Of a stretch of DNA of 63,432 nucleotides, positions 36,943-45,276 are shown one piece after another (the first letter of the stretch is position 1; every line of letters begins with the position of its first letter). The position numbers and the translations under genes are program-made. The notes under the pieces are model-generated. The model ran no database searches and had not been told where the DNA came from. It saw only the letters and a program-made list of their open reading frames with translations. The stretch is from JBCFBK01 sp038562555. GTDB taxonomy: Bacteria > Bacteroidota > Bacteroidia > Bacteroidales > Prolixibacteraceae. Where the stretch lies: positions 1-63,432 of the forward strand of contig JBCFBK010000034.1 in assembly GCA_038562555.1 (NCBI GenBank), written 5' to 3'.

Positions 36943-38195
36943 TTTAATGTGTTTTCAAGTAAATCGCCGTGTTCAAGGCCTTTATTGCCGCTGCCTGGCC
37001 AGAGATTCCAGACCTTTGAAAAGATATCCGGATCGCCGTCGCTATCTGCATCACCCACCAGTGCATCATGTCCGCCCAGTTTTTGATCAAGGATCACTCT
37101 TTCTGTAAATTTAAGATCGGCGCCGGTACTCACATTTTCCCAGACATACCAGCGTGGGGAAGCTCCTTCCGGGTGGAGTGAATCGTCTTCCTGATCACAG
37201 GTAAGAATATCATCATCACCATCAAGATCAAGGTCACTCACAACGAGGGAATGGAAAGAACCCCTGATACCGGGGGCGCTCATGGGAAGAAAATGAGCCG
37301 TGAACGAAGGAAGGTTTTTTCCGTTATTTTCCAGCCATGCTGCTCTTGAGGCCTGTTGATCACAGTCAGTCATGACGATATCCTGATCGCCGTCGCGGTC
37401 AAGATCAATGACCCAGCTCCGTGATGACAACCCATAAGGCCCTCTTTTCCCGAAAGGCAACTGATGTTTTATCCAAACGCTGCCATTTGACCGGTTTTCC
37501 AGCCACCTGTCGGGTAAAACAATGTCATTGTCGCCGTCACCATCCAGATCGCCAACACCCCGGGGAAAAAATCCGCCATGGATATGGTCATTGGTCTTTA
37601 AGACATCCATGGTCACGGTTATCCTTTCCCAGATCGTATCACTTAACGCATCTTCGGGTATCTTATACCAAAACATCCCCGTATTTTGTCCGAGGACAAG
37701 TACTTCTTCTTTTCCATCGCCATCCAGGTCTGCCATCACGATGTCATGGATTTCCGATTTGATCCGGTGGTCATACCTGTACCTGATGAATTTTTCGCCG
37801 GCCGGATTTTTACTGTTACAAAACCAATAACCTCCAATTATGATGTCTGACCAGCCATCCCGGTTAACATCTGTCGCGGTTGCGCCCAGCGTAACGAATG
37901 GACGGTCGCCTGCTTCATGTCTTTTCCAGATTTTGACGCCCGTATTTTCAAACCAGTATAATTTTCCAACTCCGGCAAACGAGTAATCCAGGTCCCCGTC
38001 GTTGTCAAAATCAGCCACGGTCGGACACCCGTACCCGAAGTCAGATGTCCCGGGCAGGTCTTGCGTGATGTAATGATGCTCAAACATTTTTGTACCAATG
38101 CCGGCTCCGGATTGCGTACTGGTTTGGGCAACAGTATTGCGGAAGGAGCAGAACACGAGGAAAATGATGCACACGTTAAATTTCAGTTTTCTCAT
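36939..38195 (-). CDS. Secreted VCBS/FG-GAP repeat protein
   Basis: 418 residues with a signal peptide ending near residue 24 (TVAQ). About seven beta-propeller repeats carry calcium-binding acidic loops: ADFDNDGDLDY, TDVNRDGWSDI, ADLDGDGKEEV, GDLDGDGDNDI, IDLDRDGDQDI, SDLDLDGDDDI and GDADSDGDPDI. The fold is a repeat propeller of integrin FG-GAP type. No catalytic motif is recognisable; it may bind polysaccharide or be a non-classical lyase, as some propeller proteins are. It overlaps the GH50-like gene by 4 bp and follows the SGNH esterase gene by 2 bp, so it is a full member of the enzyme operon. Confidence 0.8.
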   Translation of the reverse strand: MRKLKFNVCIIFLVFCSFRNTVAQTSTQSGAGIGTKMFEHHYITQDLPGTSDFGYGCPTVADFDNDGDLDYSFAGVGKLYWFENTGVKIWKRHEAGDRPFVTLGATATDVNRDGWSDIIIGGYWFCNSKNPAGEKFIRYRYDHRIKSEIHDIVMADLDGDGKEEVLVLGQNTGMFWYKIPEDALSDTIWERITVTMDVLKTNDHIHGGFFPRGVGDLDGDGDNDIVLPDRWLENRSNGSVWIKHQLPFGKRGPYGLSSRSWVIDLDRDGDQDIVMTDCDQQASRAAWLENNGKNLPSFTAHFLPMSAPGIRGSFHSLVVSDLDLDGDDDILTCDQEDDSLHPEGASPRWYVWENVSTGADLKFTERVILDQKLGGHDALVGDADSDGDPDIFSKVWNLWPGSGNKGLEHGDLLENTLK

Positions 38196-38197
38196 GA

Positions 38198-39484
38198 TCA
38201 GTTTTCTATAAGGTCACCAACAATTAACAGGTTTCCCAGGTAATAGTTGCTCCCGGAAAAAAAAGCCGGATCCTCTTTGAATTTTTCCAGGTGATTTTCC
38301 ATGAGGATCTTGCTTTTTTCGGGATTTTCACCCAATACTTCAATTTCAACTTCGTGAATAGTGTCTTTCAAATTGTCAACCAGGATCGTATTGGCCAGCC
38401 GGTAGTAGGAGCAATACCTGTCAAATCGGAGCACATCTTTTTCCTGACCATCGATGTGCAGCCTGATCACTCCGGTTCCCGGACCGATGATATCGTATAA
38501 GCCGAGCGCGGTTCCCTTAAACCGGAACTGAGCTTTGCAGCCGGGGCTGCCTTTGAATATTACCGGTAACCGCGAAGAAAATTGTTTGCCAATCCCCTCT
38601 GTCGCGGGAAGTTTTTGCCAGTCGCCCGACAGCTCTGATCCGGAAAGCACAACCATCCTGGCATCAGTCCAGGGATTGGCCACATAAGGGTCGGAGAGAA
38701 TATGAGGTTTCCCGGCGGTATTTTTTTGCATCAGAGAAAAGTATTTTGCTACTGTAGCTGCATACAGCGGATGTCCGGATTCAGATAACGGATGAACATG
38801 ATCGCGGGTAAAGACGATCTTGCTTGTATTTTCAGCGGGTTCAGCCGTAAAAAGGAGTTTTCCTTCTTTTTGCAGGCGTGCTATTTCCATACCAAGATGG
38901 ATGCCGGGTATTCCGTAATACGCAGCCAATTCTTCCATAGCCATGGTTGCGGGATGAATTTCTCCCTGGATCAGCTTGTTGCACAGCCCCTCAGAAACCG
39001 TATACACAAAGCAAATATCAATTAACGGGTCCGCCTCCCAGATCTTCCGGACAATCCCCTCCATGGTGGGCAGGATACTTTCACGGGTTCGCCCGCCGTC
39101 GTTAACGGCAAACTCTACAAAAACGAGGTCCGGTTTATGCCGAAGGATATCCTTTTCAATGCGGAATACACCCAGGTCGGAGCCGGTGCCGCCGATGGCG
39201 CCGTTGGTTTGCCTGAAAATGGTTTGCGGAAAGTTCACGCGCAGCCAGTTGCAGGTCAGGTCGCGCCATCCGTCTCCGGCAGCAGTTATGCTTCCGCCAA
39301 AATAGCCAATACGAACTTCGCGGTTGTGTTTGACCTTCCGGAAAAAATTGGGGAGTCCGCCTCGTTGATGAAATTCCTTTAGCTGTTCCAATGATTTTTC
39401 TTTTTCCGGATGTGATGTGGTCGGATATGCTTCAGCGAAAACGAATAACAGCAGGATGAAAAAAGAGAAATACGACCGCTTCAT
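38198..39484 (-). CDS. SGNH/GDSL-family esterase, secreted
   Basis: 428 residues from the ATG at 39484 (MKRSYFSFFILLLFVFAEAY); the frame extends 30 codons further into the GH29 gene but only this start gives a signal peptide. Residues about 55-255 are an SGNH hydrolase: block I YFGGSITAAGDGWRD with Ser65, block II GAIGGTGSDLG, block III FVEFAVNDGG with Asn128, and block V RDHVHPLSESGH with Asp228 and His231. A C-terminal beta domain (about 280-428) may bind carbohydrate. In this operon it is likely to remove acetyl or other acyl groups from the polysaccharide. It lies between the GH29 gene and the VCBS gene. Confidence 0.85.
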   Translation of the reverse strand: MKRSYFSFFILLLFVFAEAYPTTSHPEKEKSLEQLKEFHQRGGLPNFFRKVKHNREVRIGYFGGSITAAGDGWRDLTCNWLRVNFPQTIFRQTNGAIGGTGSDLGVFRIEKDILRHKPDLVFVEFAVNDGGRTRESILPTMEGIVRKIWEADPLIDICFVYTVSEGLCNKLIQGEIHPATMAMEELAAYYGIPGIHLGMEIARLQKEGKLLFTAEPAENTSKIVFTRDHVHPLSESGHPLYAATVAKYFSLMQKNTAGKPHILSDPYVANPWTDARMVVLSGSELSGDWQKLPATEGIGKQFSSRLPVIFKGSPGCKAQFRFKGTALGLYDIIGPGTGVIRLHIDGQEKDVLRFDRYCSYYRLANTILVDNLKDTIHEVEIEVLGENPEKSKILMENHLEKFKEDPAFFSGSNYYLGNLLIVGDLIEN

Positions 39485-39500
39485 ATATTTATTTTTAAGG

Positions 39501-40892
39501 TTATTCCGGCTGAAATTTAAATGTCCAGGCGTTTTGACATACCGGATCATTTTGCAGTGATTTTGGAACCTCAATCAGGAAACCTTTTCCATTTCTTTCC
39601 CATTTCAAAGGCTTTTCATATCCAAGTAAAAACACCTTACTGCCGGGTACCGGTTTCATCGAAGAAACCACAACTTTTGCAGGCATTTGTGTTTCATCTT
39701 CATCAGGAAGATAAAAGGCATAGACATGATCTTCCTTCCGGGTAAAGACCAGTTTTGTTTCATGATAAGGTTTTACAGTTTTAGTTCCGTAAATGGCCTC
39801 ACTGTTTATGGCCATCCAGTCGCCGATGCCTTTTAACCGTTCATAAGCTACCGGATCGAAATCTCCATCAGGCCCGGGACCAATATTGAGCAGGAAGTTG
39901 CCACCCCGTGAAACGATACTGACCAGCAACTGAACGAGCTGATGAACCGATTTATAGTTATCTCCCGGTTTGTACGACCACGAATCGCCCATGGTCATGC
40001 AGGTCTCCCAGGGATAATCCAGCGCCTGATCCGGTACTTTCTGTTCAGGTGTCACATAATTTTCGTACGGTCCCTGCACTCCCCGCGCCACCATCATAAT
40101 TCCCGGTTGGTTTTTCCGCGCCATTTGGGTAAAGCGTTCCCAGGCCGGGCGACGCTCCTTTGAAATGCCGCACAGATCGAACCAGAGCAGATCGATATTT
40201 CCGTATTCGCCGCTTGTAAGCTCGTTCAGCTGGTTATAAATAAAGTCGTTCAGTCGTTGCCATTTCTCCGGGTATTTTTTGGGCGAATAATTGACTCCCC
40301 GCCCAAACGGAGGAAAATAGTCCCACCAGAAGTCGTTGTGGTTCCAGTCCGAGATGGAGTAATAAGCGCCTGTCATAAAATTTTGCTGACGAAAAGCATC
40401 AAAAATTTCTTTTGTGATGTTGGCTTTGGGGTTTTTGCTGAAAGGGCAGGTTTCGGATGTGATCTTATAGTCGCTCTGTTGGGTGTCGAACATGTTGAAC
40501 CCATCGTGATGCTTGGTCGTAAATACGACGTATTTCATACCCGCATCCTTCGCAGCCGCAGCCCATTTTTCAGGATCAAATCCGGCAGGGTTGAAGGTTG
40601 TTTTGAGGTTCTCGTATTCTTTCACATATTCGAAGTAACTTTTGTCTTTTGGACGCACCGAAGTGAAAGGCCAGTCTTCGGGACAGATAGACCATGATTC
40701 CACCACTCCCCACTGACTGTAGGGCCCCCAGTGCATGAACAAGCCAAATTTCAGATCCTGCCATTGCTTGATCTTCTCCATCACCAGCGGATCGTCGGGG
40801 TATTGATATTTCGTGTTTTCGTGCTGGGCATTGGCTCCGCCGGCAAGAAAAAGCTGTGTGGTCAGGATAAATAAAAAAATTCTTAATTGCAT
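39501..40892 (-). CDS. GH29 alpha-L-fucosidase, secreted
   Basis: 463 residues with a signal peptide of about 22 residues (GGANAQ). Family segments: FGLFMHWGPYSQWG (residues 49-62), VVFTTKHHDGFNMFDT (122-137), a SISDWNHNDFWW loop and nucleophile Asp239 in IDLLWFDLCG, where WFDL replaces the commoner WFDG. The C-terminal beta-sandwich (about 380-463) is GH29-typical. It should cleave terminal alpha-L-fucose and differs clearly from the second GH29 of the locus, so the two may handle different fucose linkages. No lipobox is present, so it is probably periplasmic. It follows the BNR_4 gene after 63 bp. Confidence 0.92.
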   Translation of the reverse strand: MQLRIFLFILTTQLFLAGGANAQHENTKYQYPDDPLVMEKIKQWQDLKFGLFMHWGPYSQWGVVESWSICPEDWPFTSVRPKDKSYFEYVKEYENLKTTFNPAGFDPEKWAAAAKDAGMKYVVFTTKHHDGFNMFDTQQSDYKITSETCPFSKNPKANITKEIFDAFRQQNFMTGAYYSISDWNHNDFWWDYFPPFGRGVNYSPKKYPEKWQRLNDFIYNQLNELTSGEYGNIDLLWFDLCGISKERRPAWERFTQMARKNQPGIMMVARGVQGPYENYVTPEQKVPDQALDYPWETCMTMGDSWSYKPGDNYKSVHQLVQLLVSIVSRGGNFLLNIGPGPDGDFDPVAYERLKGIGDWMAINSEAIYGTKTVKPYHETKLVFTRKEDHVYAFYLPDEDETQMPAKVVVSSMKPVPGSKVFLLGYEKPLKWERNGKGFLIEVPKSLQNDPVCQNAWTFKFQPE

Positions 40893-40955
40893 CTGTATAT
40901 TTTTTTCAATTTACATTTATCAGGATTCCTGTTTTTACGAAATGTTACAGAAAAT

Positions 40956-42413
40956 TCATTTAAATGTTTTTTTTACGGGACTGATCATATCTTCGGACGA
41001 TTCGCGGGGAAGGACAAAGACCTCGCCTTTTTTATTGCAGATATAGAGATGTGATTCCGATGGTTTCCGGCCATGGCCGTCGGCCCAAATCCCATAAAAG
41101 TCAGGTCTGACATTCAGGGGGCGTCTCACGTAGCAATGGTTTCGCGGACTGTTCTTCGTCATTTGCGTGTCCATCGTCCAGCTTTTCCCTTTATCGGAAC
41201 TGGTCCACATGGTCACTTCTCCTCCCGTATTAAAAGCTTGGGGTCCGTCGACACTTGGACCGATGACCTTCCAGGATTTTCCGGATTCGATGTAAACAGA
41301 CCCCATATCATAGTTATTGTCGGAAGTGGTCACCTGGCTGTCGTTCCATCCGTGTTTTCCATGGGTAAACAGGTGCCAGACGCGGGGACCATTTTCCGGA
41401 CCTGATTCAAAACCTTTGCTGGAGATGATCAGGATGGCAGGATTCCCTTTTTTGTCCAGCTCGATGTCGCTCAGGTAGCAGTTCAGCTTCTCTTTGACAA
41501 AATCGTGGACCAATGCCGGATTATCTGTTTCTGTCAGGGGAAGCTCTGCCGTTTCGCCGGAAGCTGTTTGCCAGGACTTGCCGAAATCTTTCGTTTCGAG
41601 GTATTGCAGGTTTGTCCGCCAGTTCAGGCCTTTCCCGTTTGGATGAAAGTCGAAAGCCACGCCGATTTTACCATCGGCGAAGTCGCTCACCTGGTAATGA
41701 CCTTCCCCGTAGTTGGCAATTTGTTTCCATTCGTTCCATTTTATGCCGTCAGCGCTTGTGTTGAACCCTATCACCCTGCGGTTTTTAATGTATTTGGTAA
41801 ACAGGGTGATGAAGCCTTTTTTCTTGATATGATAAACCTGAAAGTAGGAAAAATTGGTAAAAGGCACTTCCTTCCCGCCAACAATCTCGGTAGGCTGGGT
41901 CAGTTCAAAGGAATCGATGTTGTAGGGCTCCTTGCTTTTGCTGATGTACGATGGCCTTCCTGCACCATGTGATGTGGAGAAGATCCAGATGTAGCCCTGG
42001 TCATCCATGGAGATTACCGGATTGTCATGTGCATCCCTCACTCCCTTGTCTAACACAATTGTTGGATTAGCCACTTTTCCGGTTTTATGATCGAAATACG
42101 ACACACTGTGGAGTAAGGTGCTGTTTTTTTCGTCAGTACCCCCAAAGCAAAAGAATGTTTTATCCGCTTTTTTCGAATAGATGGCAAACGGACGGTGATT
42201 GGCGGGATAAACGGCCATTCCCCCGCTGTACTTGTATACATATTCATCGTTCGAAGGCTGGTTCATATACCAGATCCCTTTAAAGCCGTTGGCTTTTTGA
42301 TTAATCAGCTTTCCATCCGACATTTTAACATCGGGATTGACCTGGCCGAAGGTAATTACGTAAAAAGACAATGAAAACGCCAATAACAGAGTAAAATGTT
42401 TTCTTTTCATCAT
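40956..42413 (-). CDS. BNR_4 beta-propeller protein, candidate polysaccharide lyase
   Basis: 485 residues with a signal peptide of about 24 residues (ITFGQ). The body is a BNR_4-type propeller with Asp-box-like turns (DKGKSWTMDTQ, KDFGKSWQTASG). The first blades carry DAHDNPVISMDDQGYIWIFS and TSHGAG: His129 and His149 are exactly 20 apart, and Tyr194 (QVYH) and Arg212 follow. As I recall, PL25 ulvan lyases use two histidines 20 apart, a Tyr 45 residues after the second and a nearby Arg, so this may be a lyase of that type. Together with the GH88/GH105 gene it would form a lyase-plus-uronyl-hydrolase pair. It is the first enzyme gene after the transport genes. Confidence 0.65.
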   Translation of the reverse strand: MMKRKHFTLLLAFSLSFYVITFGQVNPDVKMSDGKLINQKANGFKGIWYMNQPSNDEYVYKYSGGMAVYPANHRPFAIYSKKADKTFFCFGGTDEKNSTLLHSVSYFDHKTGKVANPTIVLDKGVRDAHDNPVISMDDQGYIWIFSTSHGAGRPSYISKSKEPYNIDSFELTQPTEIVGGKEVPFTNFSYFQVYHIKKKGFITLFTKYIKNRRVIGFNTSADGIKWNEWKQIANYGEGHYQVSDFADGKIGVAFDFHPNGKGLNWRTNLQYLETKDFGKSWQTASGETAELPLTETDNPALVHDFVKEKLNCYLSDIELDKKGNPAILIISSKGFESGPENGPRVWHLFTHGKHGWNDSQVTTSDNNYDMGSVYIESGKSWKVIGPSVDGPQAFNTGGEVTMWTSSDKGKSWTMDTQMTKNSPRNHCYVRRPLNVRPDFYGIWADGHGRKPSESHLYICNKKGEVFVLPRESSEDMISPVKKTFK

Positions 42414-42428
42414 AAAGCTAAATTTTAA

Positions 42429-42473
42429 AAATATCAGGAAGGTGCTGGTGATCCCTTTATCTTCCTGATATTT
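42429..42473 (-). terminator. Terminator-like hairpin between transport and enzyme genes
   Basis: Arms 42461-42473 and 42429-42441 are perfectly complementary over 13 bp (AAATATCAGGAAG / CTTCCTGATATTT) with a 19-nt loop. A T-rich stretch follows on the minus strand. It fills the only real gap in the SusCD-to-enzyme transcript and could act as a partial terminator or RNA-processing site. Confidence 0.6.
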
Positions 42474-42482
42474 AAAGGATTA

Positions 42483-43454
42483 TTAATATTTTGAGGGATT
42501 CTCGTCTTGCCATTCATTTACCCCATCACGGGTGCGGTTTCTGAAAGTAAGCGTATCCCTGGCATAACACCAGTTTCCGTTTGCGGCCTGAAATTTATAG
42601 TTCAGGAATATCTTTCTGTCTTGCAATAGTTTTGCCTGATTATAGGTACTTTCACCATCAGGTAATACTTCATATGTTGCGCCGTCCAGTTGATCAATGA
42701 TGATTTCTTCACCATTGAGCGTAATTTTGAATTCTGGTTTCGACGAACTGGATAATTCGCTTACCCCATTCGTAACCAGCGAAAACGGGCTAACCGTTGT
42801 CAGAGACCAGGCCTTACTATCGGGTGATGGAATTGTTGTGTAGTATTTTTTTGTTGAAACCACAGTCCCCTGGGCATCCTTTTCGATAGTAATTCCACCG
42901 TGCCAATAGTTTCCAAAAAGCATGTTTTCATACTTGAGACCAATCACCGCATAATTTTTTGCAGTGATAACCGAGTCGGCGTCACCATCTGTGATGCGCA
43001 GAGGCAGAACATAGGTAGCCGTTAGTGTGGCGATATCGGATAGAAATTTAATCGAATCAGGTCGTAAAGTAATCAAGCCTGAATGCTCACCTTTTTTGAT
43101 TATGAATTTTTGATCATCGCTTACCGTGTAATAGTTTGCCGGAAGTTGTTTTAGCTCGGTTACCGCGTTTACTGCATTTTTGATATAGGCAGCTCCCCCC
43201 TTCATTGCGGATAATGTTTCGGGACTGACCAGGCTATTATCGATTAGGTACCGGACCTCTCTATTTCTATCATTTTCGCGTGTGCCGCCCAGCGAAACGC
43301 CGACTTTAACAGCCATCCCTTCGCCTACGACAAAGGTACGGACATCGATTTGGTAGGGAAAGTAAATGCTGTCATAATCATAGTCATCGACGTAGTCTTC
43401 ATAACATGAACTAAAACCGACAACAAGGCTTATAATTATTATAAATTTTTTCAT
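42483..43454 (-). CDS. DUF1735-type surface glycan-binding lipoprotein
   Basis: 323 residues with lipobox Cys17 (GFSSCYED). An N-terminal beta-sandwich of the BT_3987/DUF1735 type (about 30-170) has YFPYQIDVRTFVVGEG and TYVLPLRITDGDAD; the C-terminal part (about 180-315) resembles DUF4361 (GNYWHGGITIEKDAQG, FRNRTRDG). Proteins of this kind sit at the third position after susC-susD and bind the target glycan at the cell surface, some also having endo-glycosidase activity. No glycosidase motif is evident here. It starts 17 bp after the SusD stop and is followed by a strong hairpin. Confidence 0.85.
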   Translation of the reverse strand: MKKFIIIISLVVGFSSCYEDYVDDYDYDSIYFPYQIDVRTFVVGEGMAVKVGVSLGGTRENDRNREVRYLIDNSLVSPETLSAMKGGAAYIKNAVNAVTELKQLPANYYTVSDDQKFIIKKGEHSGLITLRPDSIKFLSDIATLTATYVLPLRITDGDADSVITAKNYAVIGLKYENMLFGNYWHGGITIEKDAQGTVVSTKKYYTTIPSPDSKAWSLTTVSPFSLVTNGVSELSSSSKPEFKITLNGEEIIIDQLDGATYEVLPDGESTYNQAKLLQDRKIFLNYKFQAANGNWCYARDTLTFRNRTRDGVNEWQDENPSKY

Positions 43455-43471
43455 AAGTTAATATAGATAAA

Positions 43472-45274
43472 TTATTTCCAGGCATCCCAGCCTTCATTTT
43501 GAACTAAATTACTCATTCTCAGTATCTCTTCATAAGGAATTGGAAGATAAGCAGACTGGTAGGAGCGTTGCTCGACTACAGTGTTGAGGTGATAATCAAA
43601 ACTGCCATCTTCATTCTTAACGATTTCAACGCCGTGCACCGGCTTATTTAGTTCGGTAAGCGAAGTGGACCAGCGGCGCAGGTCAAAGAACCAGTTCCCT
43701 TCAAAACAGGTTTCAATTCTTCTCTCGTTTTTTACAAAGGCATCAAAAACCGTTTCTCCGCGAGAGGATACCTCTTCCAAATAGGGGTCCGTTGATAAAC
43801 CGGCAGCCCCGTCATAAGTTTTACGTTCCCTCAGATATTTCATAGCATCTTTTGCTGAAAGACCATATTTGGAAGCATCGGTCGGTCCAACGACATGATT
43901 GGCGGCTTCAGCAAAGGTGAGTAGCATATGAGCCCAGCGAACAAAGAACCTGGAATGAGGTTGCCGGTTTACAGAGGCGTCTGACCAGTTTAGTCCCATG
44001 AAGACGAACTTTTTAATGTGATAGTTTGTCCTGCTGTTTTTAGCGTTAGATCCGGCAGCATCTTTGCCGCCTGCCCAATTCTCAAAAGTATACATGACTG
44101 CACCCGTGTTATTCTTCTTTGCCTGTGCATTGTTATGGAAAATAACGCTGTAGAAACGCGGATCCCGGTTCTGGTATGGATTGGAAGGATCATATTCGCT
44201 ACGTTGGTCGGTGATTGGATACCCGTTTTTCATGGGGAAAGCATCAACCAATTCTTGTGAGGCGCCCATAGTGCCATTTCCAAGAAACCCGCCGGGATAG
44301 AACATCCGCTCCATCGCGTCGTTATTACTGCTGTAACGCGATGACCAGACAATACCGGGGAAATTGGGGTTAGTCCAACTCACCTGTGTAACAGGATTAA
44401 AACCATTCGTTACACCTCCATCCACGGTGAGTTTAAAGTCGATGACTTCTTTTGCAAGCTGAGCGGCTTTGTCCCACCGTGACTGATCATTGCCCGGATT
44501 AAAACGGGGGCTTGCCCAGGTAAGATAAACAAGAGCCTTTATTGCACGTGTTGTTATGCCATCCATGCGACCCCAATAACGGCCGCCTGCGTAAACCTTA
44601 TCATTGACGTCCTCGACCAGGAAATCCCTATGGGCGACCGGAAGGTATTTGTAGGCCGAATCACAATCGGCAAAGATTTGCTGAACACATTCATCGTAGG
44701 TATTGCGGGTCAGGTTGACTTCCCTGGTATAGTCGATCGGTTTTAAGACAATCGGGAATCCAAGGATATTTCCATCAACTCCTTTTCCTCCGAATTTCTG
44801 AAGCAGATCCCACTGAAACCAGGCGCGCAGCGCGAAAGCTTCACCTTGAAGGCGACGCCTGACCAGATCATTCCAGTGTTCATTTATAATGAACCGGGTG
44901 TTAAAGCCACGGTTGTTTTCCAGGAACATATTTACCAGGTTTATGGATTTATAATCCCGGTCCCAATAAGTGAGGAAAGGATTTTGTCCTGTCGTGAGCG
45001 TGCCTACAGCCATCCTGCGCAAGGCGTCGGTCGTACTCGTACGGACGGCATTGTCGGTTGCGCAGTCCAGATAAGCACCTTCATTATTATCATAGTTTCT
45101 TGGCATGTTTTCGTAGCATTGTCCCACCAGCCCTTGTACCATGTCCTGATATTCCCACAGATCTTCTTTAGAGCGATCCCCGTTAGGATATGGATCGAGG
45201 TAATCGTCACAGCCTCCAAGAAACAGTGTTACTATTGCTAATAATATGATTTTTTTCGGATTCATAATAGTCAT
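43472..45274 (-). CDS. SusD/RagB-family glycan-binding lipoprotein (pair 2)
   Basis: 600 residues with lipobox Cys22 (FLGGCDDYLD), or Cys19 if the ATG at 45265 is used. The N-terminal helical TPR-like SusD domain includes ALRAWFQWDLLQKFGGKG; the C-terminal RagB domain carries RFFVRWAHMLLTFAEAANHV and the ending AFVKNERRIETCFEGNWFFDLRRW that closes SusD proteins. It should cap the SusC channel and bind the incoming glycan on the outer membrane. It lies between its SusC partner (stop 2 bp upstream) and the DUF1735 lipoprotein. It differs strongly from the SusD of pair 1, so the two pairs probably recognise different fragments. Confidence 0.95.
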   Translation of the reverse strand: MTIMNPKKIILLAIVTLFLGGCDDYLDPYPNGDRSKEDLWEYQDMVQGLVGQCYENMPRNYDNNEGAYLDCATDNAVRTSTTDALRRMAVGTLTTGQNPFLTYWDRDYKSINLVNMFLENNRGFNTRFIINEHWNDLVRRRLQGEAFALRAWFQWDLLQKFGGKGVDGNILGFPIVLKPIDYTREVNLTRNTYDECVQQIFADCDSAYKYLPVAHRDFLVEDVNDKVYAGGRYWGRMDGITTRAIKALVYLTWASPRFNPGNDQSRWDKAAQLAKEVIDFKLTVDGGVTNGFNPVTQVSWTNPNFPGIVWSSRYSSNNDAMERMFYPGGFLGNGTMGASQELVDAFPMKNGYPITDQRSEYDPSNPYQNRDPRFYSVIFHNNAQAKKNNTGAVMYTFENWAGGKDAAGSNAKNSRTNYHIKKFVFMGLNWSDASVNRQPHSRFFVRWAHMLLTFAEAANHVVGPTDASKYGLSAKDAMKYLRERKTYDGAAGLSTDPYLEEVSSRGETVFDAFVKNERRIETCFEGNWFFDLRRWSTSLTELNKPVHGVEIVKNEDGSFDYHLNTVVEQRSYQSAYLPIPYEEILRMSNLVQNEGWDAWK

Positions 45275-45276
45275 CG

